NCBI GenBank assembly: GCA_914767715.1
Contig: OU612071.1
Location: 28,081,681 to 28,145,680 of the forward strand
Length of the DNA: 64,000 bases
From: Membranipora membranacea
Lineage: Eukaryota > Bryozoa > Gymnolaemata > Cheilostomatida > Membraniporidae
Direction of reading: 5' to 3'
In this document: piece after piece, positions 35,301-45,870 of the stretch
Layout of the letters: each line of letters opens with the position of its first letter
How positions within the stretch are numbered: position 1 is the first letter of the stretch
The notes under the pieces: generated by a model
Database searches by the model: none
What the model saw: only the letters and a program-made list of their open reading frames with translations
What the model was told of the DNA's origin: nothing
Made by a program: the position numbers and the translations under genes

Positions 35301-36055
35301 GGGGGGGGGAGGGGTTTGTGTTAAATATGGTTCTTTCTTAATTTACCTGACAAAATTAGTTTTCTCGGGTACCAGTTGTCATTTGTGGGTCTTAAATTTC
35401 GATGACAACTGGTTAGCATGTGAGAGGGAAATGAGCCCTGTGAATATGATTGTGCTCATGATGCATGGGAACACTCTACCCTTCCATAGAATATTATACC
35501 AACGTTAATAATAATGCACTGGTAGTGGCAATGTGTGATAATGCTGCTCTGGTAGTGAGAAAGAATCAAACTTGTTTGCTCCACTTACGACGCAAAGCTA
35601 TTGCTAAAGCCACACAAATGCAAACAACCCTAGGATGGCAAATCATTACTATTATTGTCTTAAACTTGCACATTTACAAAATTTCAGATCTACCATAAAC
35701 AGCAGAACGCGCAGCACTTTTTGTGCTTGATCGATAAACAGTAAATAATATGCTAAGAAACATAGCTGATTATAATTCTAAAATGACGATCTTCCAGGCC
35801 AAGCCAAGTGTTATACAACCTTGCCCCTTGTTGTTCACACTTTGAGTTTCTTTATGAGGAACTGTTCTGTAATCAGAATACAGCCTTTCCTTGATCAACT
35901 CCGCATTAAAAACTGTTTATTTGGTTAGGGAAGGTTGTTTCTATTGTTATCCCATCATTACAACCTTGTCAACATCAACAGTCTGCGTGATACACAACCT
36001 TGCTCAGTATCCTCCTTCCTTATTGTGCTTCTTATCACAATTCTATAATTTATGA
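32350..36055. repeat. Block of three diverged copies of a complex repeat
   Basis: Landmarks recur in order. ACAACCTTGTC..CA.CAACAG..TGC with CTCCTTCCT(T/C)ATTGAGCTTC occurs near 32705, 34190 and 35965. AGCATATAAAAGGGGAA with GCCCTGTGAA occurs near 34725, 35415 and partly 34030. ACGATCTTCCAGGC.AAGCCAAGTG occurs at 35097 and 35785. The same family recurs at 44890-45870, partly inverted. The 35465-35698 open frame lies within it and is not conserved between copies, so it is not taken as a gene. Confidence 0.75.
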
Positions 36056-37140
36056 AAGGGGCCTTGGACAACTAAGTTTTTGGACAACTTACTTCCTTTC
36101 ATAATCCATACATGTTCGTAAATGTAGCAACTATTTCTCACAGCTTTTTTATTTCTTTTATCTTAAAGTTGATGCTTGGAGAAGCAGAAGATTTGTAAGC
36201 AGAGCGGTTCGAACATATTATGGCAAATAATATGGCAGGCAAATAGCTCTGATCACTGGACAATGACCACCAATTGACAAATTCCTTTAATCCTTAAATA
36301 ATAATCATTGTTATTCAATAAATAAAAGAGCGTCCAAAAAAAAAAGAGTTGCCATTTCTTACAATTGTTCTTGGGGAAAACTTGAGATCCAAATAATACA
36401 AAACACCACATCACCGAATATTAAATATCTAGATGATTTCGAGGCAGAATATTGCTGTGTTGTGTAGTATGAACTATCATTTTGACAAAAGATAACCATA
36501 TTCAAAAATGAAGGATAAACTGCACATATTCAATCTTCATCATCAAGCTTATGTTTTAGCCGCTTGACTTTACTGGTGTTTCAACTCTGAGTGGTACTTG
36601 AAAAATTCAAGTGCAGTATAGTCCTGTCAAATGGAGTGAGCGGCTAGGCAGCGCATTGTGAAAGCCTTGCAAAGACAATCATACTATTCCCAAATCCAGT
36701 AATACAGGGTAATCAATTATTCATATCATAGTACCAAAAGTTGATGACCCCCACAATTGTACATTCCAAATACAACATTAACTTCAATACTGAATTCAAA
36801 AATGATAGCTATGCACGCGTTGTGAAAATTGACTTTTTTTTCTCATTTCATGGACAAATCTAGAGAAAAGACCTTGTTTATCTAACTGGTTATCAATATT
36901 CAAGGCTGGCTGAGAGTAAGTTATATCATTTGCCTTGCAATCATGGTATGTGACACTTACTTATGTTTAACTTTTTGATGGGATTAAATTTCTCCCATTA
37001 TTCCCAGGCATGAATAGAACACTAAAGGGCAAAGGAATATAACTCCTAATATGTGAATTTAGGAGTGTAGACTTGAGATACAAAATGTGATGTGTCATTA
37101 TCCTAAGAGCGATAAAATGGTTAAAAAGGATAATAATAAT
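36056..37140. other. No gene seen
   Basis: AT-rich sequence with no recognised domain or repeat. Confidence 0.5.
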
Positions 37141-37144
37141 AGGA

Positions 37145-37310
37145 ACTTTATTTCCTATTCAGTGCCCCTTTCGGGGAAAATGAGAATATGGTTACATAAG
37201 ATTGATGATACATGATACAAGATACATGATACACCAGGATTCAAACCTGCAACTCCCAGATTGAGAAGCTTGAATACCTAACCACTACACCACCCTGCCT
37301 GCCTCACTCG
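37145..37310 (-). mobile_element. tRNA-derived SINE
   Basis: The minus strand shows an A box (GGTGTAGTGGTTAGG) and a B box (GGTTTGAATCC) about 35 bp apart. A body follows with a GATACAT repeat and the 3' segment CCCCGAAAGGGGCACTGAAT. There is no acceptor-stem pairing, so it is not a functional tRNA. Confidence 0.75.
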
Positions 37311-38970
37311 GTTATTTTTGCATGTTATTTTTCTCTTACGATCTCTACCACATGTTATTTATCTGAAAGCCAAGAAACCAGGGGAAGCTCATCGTAACAT
37401 GTACATGCCAGTGCCTGGGCTATGTTTTCACTAAAAACTCAGCCTCAGATCATCAGTTCAATTAATTAGCATACACACTGACTTTGTCGTAAACTTGATT
37501 GCTTTCAGAAAAACTATGTTAATAGAAACTTCAATATATAAACTGATTTATTCTACAGAATTTGACTTTTGAATATGTGGCACAAACATTGATTGTCGTG
37601 ATCAGTAAATTTAACAGTTAATGTCACTGGTGGGTAGTTGCCCTGGGAAAATGCGTTTTAGTCGAAGAGATGAAAAATTACACACTGAATCAGGTAACAT
37701 GATTTATTTTGCAGAGGGCAGCAGCTTCAGGAATTTGGATAAAAATATCATTATCTACATCCGATTACGATTATTTTAATGATGTAGACAGTGATTATCA
37801 TCTCACATGATTAAGGATAATATTATTATAGTATTATAAGGAATTTATAGATGTTAGCTCTCTTTTTTTGGTGCACAGGCCTTATTCCCTTTACTTCTCA
37901 GCTCTTTTGATTCCGCTTTTAGCAGGGGAGATAAACCCTGGGAAAACCCCATCAGGACCCCAAAACTTTTTGAAAGTCAAAACTTAAATCAATTTTGGCA
38001 GGTAAGGCACACACTAGGTTCCTATATTGCTACTCGGTGTATTATGAGCATTCCAATGCTACAAAAAGATTTATCTCACATTTCTACTTGAAGGATATTG
38101 TACCAATTTCTATCAGAGAAAAACATTGAACTTCCTAGGATCATGACAAAACTTGGTACCATAGAATTCATTACTGATGTCTTATACGGGATGCTTATCT
38201 GGGTTTAGCACAAGTAAGGCGAATATCTGCAAACATGTCAAGCTTGAAATATACCGTCATGTTTGATATAGGCTATGCTTGAAGTATGCTTTTACACTAC
38301 TTGTAATACCAGAAATGGGAAAATAATATTAAATCATTTATGCATGAACCGCTTCATCTCTTTATGACTTATCCTTAATCTACGAACTAAGGAGCTTTTC
38401 CCAAGATGAAACTCATGGTTTTCATATAAATTTGATGATAATAAAACCTAAACAGGATACCATATGAAGCATAAGCATACAATAGGTGGCGATTTTAGAA
38501 CATTGCATTGCGTAATGGCAATTGTGTTTTCATCACTCTGTTATCTAGAGTGCTCGAGCACCTTCGAACAAGACTTTGAGCTTGTCGGTTTTCAATGTTT
38601 ACAGTCTCATAAAAATTTGAATGTACCACAATAGGTTGTAGACCGAAATGCAGTTTGTAAACTCAAATCCTGGTCGAAGAAATTTGAGTTATTGGCAGGG
38701 ACCTTGACTGTGGACTGCAGGTCAATGATAGTGCAACTGCAAGCTTACAGAATTTAATATCGCTTTGTGTCCAAGGGGCTCATTGTTAATGGCCTTGGTT
38801 ATATAATATTTGAGTTTCCCTATAAAATTCAAGTCAAATTCTAAATTCTCAATATACTTTGGTTTGGGAATTCCATAGATATGGATTATGGGATCCGTTA
38901 TCCTCGTAAAATTTTATCGATTTGTTATTGTTTACTCTCTGAAATAGAAGTCTTCAAGGTGCTACGTCTT
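37311..38970. other. No gene seen
   Basis: AT-rich sequence with short frames. The final stretch (38900-38970) probably holds the leader of the downstream microprotein gene, but no TATA box was found. Confidence 0.5.
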
Positions 38971-38972
38971 GA

Positions 38973-39293
38973 ATGAGCATGGCAAACAGTAGCCTGTCTC
39001 AACAAGCATTGCTAGAAGGAGAGGGAACCCCTCCGGCGAAGCTTGTCAAGAAAGGGTAAGGAGCCAGCAGATGAATATTTTGAGTTATCGTGATTTGCTT
39101 GTTTAGTAATGAAATCAATCGATAAAATTTGCAGTTCAACTGTGCCTGGGTACCCAAAAGCCATTATCCTCCCTTTATAAATTTAACCTGCTTTTTTCTA
39201 TCTAGCCAGCAGGTGCAACAGTGGGCTAGCTACTACCTATACATACAGTGGGCTGCCTACTACCTATGGTATGGAGGATGGATCAATGAATAA
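38973..39293 (+). CDS. Two-exon 56-residue aromatic-rich microprotein
   Basis: Exon 1 (38973-39055) starts ATG and reads MSMANSSLSQQALLEGEGTP, then PAKLVKK, to donor AAAGG|GTAAGG. A 150-bp intron ends in a strong acceptor (CTGCTTTTTTCTATCTAG). Exon 2 (39206-39293) joins in phase 2 and reads QQVQQWASYYLYIQWAAYYL, then WYGGWINE and TAA. AATAAA follows 61 bp later. The product has a polar N-terminus, a PPAKLVKK basic patch and a C-terminal Trp/Tyr-rich segment made of a tandem repeat (QWASYYLYI / QWAAYYLWY). It has no signal peptide. I recognise no family. The aromatic segment could sit at a membrane interface or self-associate; that is inference. It could also be a minor isoform of a larger gene. 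Confidence 0.5.
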
Positions 39294-39353
39294 AACAAAA
39301 AAGAGCTAAGTATATCTGCTGTAGCCACATTCTACTGATTATCCATTGTGTTA

Positions 39354-39359
39354 AATAAA
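39354..39359 (+). terminator. AATAAA poly(A) signal of the microprotein gene
   Basis: TTAAATAAATC, 61 bp beyond the TAA stop at 39291-39293. Confidence 0.55.
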
Positions 39360-39417
39360 TCAAACATGGTCAGTCAACGCCTACATCATATATATTCATA
39401 TATTTATAAATATATAT

Positions 39418-39421
39418 AATA

Positions 39422-39456
<35 letters not shown>

Positions 39457-39486
39457 GGTATATATATATATATATATATATATATG
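39418..39486. repeat. (TA)n microsatellite
   Basis: Two TA tracts are separated by a short TGTGTGTGTGGG interruption. Confidence 0.95.
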
Positions 39487-39862
39487 ACAAATATTCACAT
39501 GGCACACGATTTTGTCTAGGCACACATGTTTTTGTTTCCATTGATCAAACTTCACCATAAACACGCTCAGGGCTCTCTGATGGTAGTTCTTAGCATCTGT
39601 TTGTAACCAAGGTTCATTCATGTCCAACCAGGGAGAATGGACTTACTGTCTACCATAACATTTTATCTCATAAGTAGATGTAGAAAAATAGTTATGAGTA
39701 ATCCTATTTTAATTTGTGATCGAACAACTCCCATCGAAATGAAAATTGAAAAATTGTTTCCTTTATCCGAGCATCGTCTCGATCCTTACAATGTAACCGC
39801 TCAAGCTTACTCGGTACGTGATATGAAAAAAGTTTGACTTGATTCATCTGGGAAAACCAAAG

Positions 39863-40715
39863 CGTTTCATCATGGGTGTAACGGTCAGCAAATAGAATAC
39901 CATGACTGATAATTATGACTAAACACGTACACAAATCCTAAAGCTAACTCATGTAAATATTCCCATTATAGCATAGTGAAAGCTTTCTTCATTGTTCATT
40001 TGTACATTGACTACATGTACCATAATGATTTCACTCTTTGCCATGAGCTCCTTTGGAGCAGATCATCATCTAGCTATTAGCTTATGGCAGATTGTCACAT
40101 ACAAAACATTTATCCTTTACTTTAACTCAGCTGACGTAACGTACTGTGTGCTAATAAGGCTAATAAGGTAAATAATTCTTCCAACATACTTGATTTTATA
40201 CGTCCTACAATTTGATGTATTGAAACATTCTCTATTTTGTATGTTATTGCAAAGCTATTTCTCTGCTTTGTGATGTGCCTTTTACCACATAACTTTCACT
40301 GAACATCAACTTAATTATCTTTCAACTGTTCTTTACAGTTATTACGAATCGACATGATCCTGTAAAACTACACCTAATAAACCTCACACAGTAAACGTTA
40401 CAGTAATAAATTATTAGCCTTATTAGCACACAGTACGTTACGTCAGCTGAGTTAAAGTAAAGGATAAATGTTTTGTATGTGACAATCTGCCATGAGCTAA
40501 TAGCTAGATGATGATCTGCTCCAGAGGAGCTCATGGCAAAGAGTGAAATCATTATGGTACATGTAGGCAGTGTACAATTGAACAATGAAGAAAGCTTCCA
40601 CTATGCTATAATAGGAAGTTTTACATGAAATAGCTTTAGGATTTGTTTATGTGATGAGTCATAATGATCAGTCATGATATGCTATTTGCTGACCGTTACA
40701 ATGGGAATGATGTAA
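39863..40715. mobile_element. Long imperfect palindrome (foldback-type element), arms about 290 bp
   Basis: The left arm (about 39877-40172) from GTAACGGTCAGCAAAT to GCTAATAAGGCTAATAA is matched in reverse by the right arm (about 40413-40701). The right arm runs from TTATTAGCCTTATTAGC to ATTTGCTGACCGTTAC. The spacer is about 240 bp without an ORF. Small indels and substitutions are scattered through the arms. Weaker symmetry continues outward to 39863 and 40715. It fits a foldback or MITE-like element; no clear target duplication was seen. Confidence 0.85.
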
Positions 40716-40744
40716 CTTTTTTTGTATCAATGGATTAAGGCTAT

Positions 40745-40834
40745 GCCAGCAAGAGGAAAAAATATAGCACTCAATCCACCTGTGTCAATACCTCTTGACG
40801 ACTTCAACCATTGGTTAAATCAAACATTAAGGTA
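40745..40834 (+). CDS. Weak candidate exon
   Basis: An ATG-led stretch reads MPARGKNIALNPPVSIPLDD then FNHWLNQTLR to a possible donor (TTAAG|GTACAT). The composition looks protein-like, but no partner exon was found. It starts only 30-45 bp outside the palindrome's right arm. Confidence 0.2.
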
Positions 40835-41107
40835 CATTACAAATTGGTATATCACTTTATCTGCTAGATGTCGGCTAGCATCCCTTTTATGACAGCATTG
40901 ATGGACTCTGAGGTAACAATAAAAAAAGTGAAAAAGATGATTCGAATAACTTGAAAAATCCTCAACAATTACCCATAGCACAATATATAACATTGATATT
41001 CAATTCCCCACCGTGTTTCGAAAATCCTATGCTCCTATCTACTTCTCGCAACAAATCATCATCACCAATTTGCATCAAACGAGAAGACAACTCGGCATTT
41101 TTGTTGA

Positions 41108-41280
41108 GTTGCGACATTTGAGACGTTAGTGTGTTCGAGCTATTGCGACGTTTAAAAAAATGCGACGTTTTTGGGTTTGCAACGTTATAAAAACCCTTCG
41201 TTGCGACGTTTTAGGGATTGCGACATTAGTGGAACGCTAGATTGCGACGTTTTGACGTTTGCGACGTTTGTGGGTTCAAC
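41108..41280. repeat. Array of TTGCGACGTTT motifs
   Basis: Seven copies of GCGAC(G/A)TT plus one GCAACGTT occur in about 170 bp, irregularly spaced. The CpG-rich motif contrasts with the AT-rich surroundings. Confidence 0.8.
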
Positions 41281-41835
41281 AAGGGACCCTCTCGTACTGT
41301 CTGGTCATCTACAGTAAATGTTTGGTATTTATACTTGAACTGCAACATCACGTGAGATATTTTATCAATGTGTTATATAGTTTCCCTATCCTTGCTTGAT
41401 TGCGTCACTTGTAAACATTGTATAACGTCCTCATAATTATGATATTAACAATGCCATTTCCCTGAGCCCAATCAATTGATCAACTGGTAGATGTAACACA
41501 TTCATAATGATACTACTATGTCAACACTTGTTTACTAGTGATCAAAAGGCTCGTAGGTTTCATCGTCAATTTTAGAAGTTAGCTTCAGAAAGTAGACTGC
41601 TGTTTGCAGTACTACTCTTGATAACAAACAAATCAGAAACAATTTTCTCTGTGACAAACCAGAGATTAAAATCAGATCATTCATTAATGATTTACAAAGC
41701 AGTGGTGATATGCGATATTATAAGTCCAAGCTGCAAACAATGGCAACCCAAATGTTATGACTTGTGATAGTTATGGATTCACGAGAGATACAACAGCACA
41801 GGATTTAATAAATCTTGATGAATGAATACCAGTGG
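41281..41835. other. No gene seen
   Basis: AT-rich sequence with short frames only. Confidence 0.5.
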
Positions 41836-41837
41836 CA

Positions 41838-42005
41838 GTAGCGGCCGCGTGCAATGGGTAAGGCATGGGTCATTCAAACGAAAGGTCCCACGTTCACGCT
41901 GGTGTCAGGAAGAGCATCAAACCTCAAATGCTTCTGTGCCCCATCAGAATCCAGTCCATAGACCTGTACTGTTGTTGGAACCAGAAAAGCCAAGCAACAT
42001 CAAGG
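41838..42005 (+). mobile_element. tRNA-derived SINE, family A
   Basis: GCAATGGGTAAGGCATGGGT and CAAACGAAAGGTCCCACGTTCA are a decayed tRNA-like head. The body GGTGTCAGGAAGAGCATC ... CCTCAAATGCTTCTGTGCC matches the minus-strand copy at 62525-62640. Open frames of 60-72 codons here are incidental. Confidence 0.7.
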
Positions 42006-43180
42006 TTTCTCACACGGTGTCAAGGGTATCGAAACTATAAATGCACGTGAGATTAATACCAGTAGCAGTATTATGATTCGGAAATTAGCTACTGTAATCG
42101 CTAAAAATGAAAATTCCCATGATGGTTTAAAATAAGGCATCACTTAAAATCACAGCAGACAGAACATTTCTGATAGATAATTACAGTGGAAAACAGGCTC
42201 ACACTGATTTCCTGTCATCGAATAATAATTCAAGAGTAAGTTGTCAAACTTGTATTTCATCTTGCTAGGAATTAAAAGTTTTTGTTTCCGAGCAAATGGC
42301 AAGTATAGATTAATTGCACCATTATTGCAACGAACAAAGATCTGTAAACTAAACTTCTATCGGTTATTGCAAGTTGCGTCTCGAGTCACAAATTTCTCTT
42401 CGACATAATCCAAAATTTCTTAACAAGGTTATTGTTTTCATTATATTTGAGAACAGTTATAGGGGCCTAATCCAAATCAACAATCACCGTTTACAGACCA
42501 CAGAGATAGTTGTCTATTAAGTACAGAAGTTTGAGACTCTGTTATGTCTAATATATGCATAGTAGCATTTGACAATTTGTTTATTTGCTTGTTTTGATGG
42601 CTTCCTGCACCTCACATGACTTGTCACAAAATAATGTTATTTCATTCACTTGAAAGTCTTGGATGTTGTGATAACAGCTTTCATGGTAGTGATTAAGATT
42701 TATATATTTTGATTGGTATAAGTCTCACTTGTTTAGCTTAGGAAATTAGTCTTGGGCGACACCACAAACTTTCTGAATTTCCATATTCAACCCCCATCCT
42801 AGGAGTAAACCAGCCAGTGATACTAACCAAACCTAAAAAAATGATTTTCAGGTAACAAAAATATTGAGAAGCGGCTGCTAACTTAGCAATTCATGAAATC
42901 ATATTTTACTTGCTGCACTATTTCCTATTATAAAACTAAAATGATATTTACATATATTATCATGTGCTTCTGTTGTATTGTTGCAGTGGTACTTGATCAT
43001 TAATGATGTAAGCTACATTCTGGGATGTACCATGAAAGAAATGGCAATAGATAGCTTTGGGTTTGCAACCAATTTTAACAAAAGGCATGATAATGATAAC
43101 TGTCTGCTTTGAACTGGTTAATCTATCCAGGTGATCAACAAGTTAAAAATAATGTATCATATGAGAGTCATACAAAAATT
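42006..43180. other. No gene seen
   Basis: AT-rich, with no recognised structure. Confidence 0.5.
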
Positions 43181-43290
43181 AACATTGTGCGGCCTTGTTT
43201 ACACCATATTAGGAATATAGTCCTTGGCTACAACCTTGAACAAGCGATCACGCCATAGTTTCCGCCGTTATGAATAAACATCACACTCAA
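43181..43290. repeat. Direct repeat copy 1 (about 100 bp)
   Basis: AACAT.GTGCGGCCTTGTTTAC ... TAGTCCTTGGCTACAACC is nearly identical to 43881-43990. Divergence increases toward the 3' end. Confidence 0.9.
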
Positions 43291-43880
43291 CATACTGTGT
43301 TTGTCAGGTAAAGACATTGAAATAGAATGTTGGTCTCTTCGATTGTAAAAATATAAATGAAAGTCAATCAATTACATAAAAATTTGAATTAAATAAAGAA
43401 TTAAATTGATGTTAAGAATAAATACAAATATATAAATCATCACAGCTGCTGGTTTCTTATTAAGTTCAAAAAATTCATCAGCGTAATTACCATTGCTCTG
43501 GCTACTCTTAATGTCACAGAGACATATTGAGGACCTCTTTCTGTGTGTTGGGTGATAAATACACACAATGAACCTATGGAATCTATAGTTTTGTTCTGCA
43601 TTGACCTGGCCAGAGCAAAATGACCTTTCAGTAGCTAATCAATAGTTACTGCAGAGGCTTGGAATCAAAATCGGATCCTACAAACTTTTGCATCCGTTTA
43701 TTCATTTTTTTTCAAATTGTTTTAGTATGATATGATATGATTGGTGATAGGTGTCTAAGTTCGACACAGTGAATATTGCTGATCTGAGAAAACAAAGAGT
43801 AGATTGTAAAATATAGAATCAACCTTGAATGCACTGTGGTTGATGTAGTAACATGTTTATGATGAAAGAGTCAAAACAGT

Positions 43881-43990
43881 AACATGGTGCGGCCTTGTTT
43901 ACACCATATTAGGAATATAGTCCTTGGCTACAACCTTGAACAAACAATCACGCAATAATATCCAAAATTATGAACAAACATCATACTCCG
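43881..43990. repeat. Direct repeat copy 2 (about 100 bp)
   Basis: Partner of the copy at 43181, same orientation, 700 bp away. The first 70 bp are almost identical and the rest diverges. Confidence 0.9.
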
Positions 43991-44870
43991 GTTACCAGTT
44001 TGAACAAGGAGGTGAGAGTCTTCAAACTATAATTTTGAACTTGAATGACTTGAACCAAAAGCCATTTTATGATGCATTGAACAGATGCAAATAAAAGTCC
44101 GGTGGCAGCCCCTCCTATCTTATCACCTCCATTGGCGATTTTGAAGGGATAAGGCTTGACAGCTGTTTCTTGTAGAGTCTTTCATGCTGATAGCAATGGC
44201 AGTATTGTACCTTACAAAAAGATGCACAATAGGTGGCTAATTGCAAAAAATGTGCCGGCAAAAGGGGAAGTGATAAACAAAATTATGAAGTACAAAATAC
44301 AAAATTGAAAAAGTAGTTTTGTTTTAATGATAGGTTTATACTGGTGATATAAGGGTCCATTGTTTCCCAGCAATTTATGATAGCAGACCTATGTAATCTT
44401 GTAGGTCTACTAATTATGACATGCTCGATTTTTAATGTTTCGAAACCATATCATCATTCTCTATAACTTTCCCCTTTGTCGGCGGCAATCATGGCAAATA
44501 GCCGCTTATTGTGCGATGTTGTGTAAGATACAACATCACCATTGCAACGACCTCGAAAAACTACCCCTACTCTTAGAATTTATCCATCCAATTTCGTAAA
44601 TGAAGTTGCATTTCTGGCCACATTCTTGGTAGGTTTCCACTGGACTACAAGGATAATATTATTTTAGTTGAGTTTATTTAAATTAGGATCATAATCAGGG
44701 GAGTATTATTGGTTTTTTTTTCAAAATCCCCTCTACCTCTCCTGCATTGGTTTGCATGAATACTGGGCAAGAACAAGGGGAACTGCCTAACACTAGTCAC
44801 CTGAGCTTAGCAGGGGATGATTAATGAAGACATTGATATCATGTATTGGCTATTTTTTTACTACGCAATA
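43991..44870. other. No gene seen
   Basis: AT-rich sequence; short frames only. Confidence 0.5.
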
Positions 44871-44874
44871 CAAA

Positions 44875-45870
44875 ATAGGGGGGGGGGGGAGTGTTGAATA
44901 TGTTCCTACTACAACTACTACACTAAAATCACTGTAAAACAAGTTCAAACTGAAAATGACTTTCTTCCACCACATAAATGGAAATTCCAAATATCAAATA
45001 TGTATGCTAGGTAGAGACAGAAAGGTCAGGAAATATTGGTTTTGTATAATCTGCTGCTTTATCAAAGAAAGGTTATTTTGAACGAAGCTGAATGGCAGAT
45101 TGCTATGACCTCAGAAGCATTAGGTAACCCATCACATTATTGTAATTGGGTGTTAGGTTTGTCCATTTCTTAATGTACCTGATAAAATTAGTTATCTCTG
45201 GTTCTAGTTGTTCCTTGAGGGTTTCAGGGCTTGAAGATGTCTCGATAGCATCTAAAAGGGGAACTGTGCCCTGTGGATAAGATTGTGCTCATGATGCATG
45301 GAGACACTGCCCTTCCATTATAGAAATATACCAAAGTTGATAATGATTTGTTGGTACCTTAATGATGAAATAGTTGCAGTGTGAAATAACTGTTTTGGTA
45401 GTGAGTATTTGTTGCTCCTTCTACACAAAGCTATTGATAGAGCCACACAAATGCAACCATCACTAAGATGGCATATAATAATCGTATGTCATATACTATA
45501 ATTGGACCAAAATTTCAGAGAGATAATAGTACAGTGTTCGGCATTAAATGTGAGTATGTTTGATAGCAGCACCCCAATAAGAACATAACAAAGATGTCTA
45601 TTTGCTACAATTTAACCAGCTGGTTGAGGCTCAATATTGTGATGAGAGTAACTGAGATGTAAACTTCTTCTCAGCAACTTGACAATAAGACTGATAAAAA
45701 ATGCTGTACACCAATGGTCATGACCTTCAATAAAAAAGACCTACTGTTGGATACAGGAAAGCCAGATTCAGATTACAGGACAAATATAAAACTATAATAG
45801 GAAGCTCAATAAGGAGGGAGGAAACTTAACAAGGTTATATACCACGCAGACTGTTGATGCTGTCAACGTT
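44875..45870. repeat. Second locus of the 32-36 kb complex repeat, with an inverted portion
   Basis: A G-tract (44878-44891) and TTCTTAATGTACCTGATAAAAT ... AAAAGGGGAACTGTGCCCTG ... GATGCATGGAGACACT (45170-45320) match the plus-strand units at 34640 and 35340. 45650-45870 matches the 32700-32970 and 35150 units in reverse complement (GCCAGATTCAGATTACAGGAC, GGAAGCTCAATAAGGAGGGA). The locus is therefore a rearranged, partly inverted copy. Confidence 0.75.

Noticed and set aside
39370-39627. Minus-strand 85-codon frame with Ile-Tyr and Thr-His runs
   Set aside because: Product of the (TA)n/(TG)n tracts; no domain or splice context.
40322-40585. 87-codon minus frame in the palindrome
   Set aside because: Lies across the right arm and spacer; the mirrored arm does not keep it open and no domain is seen.
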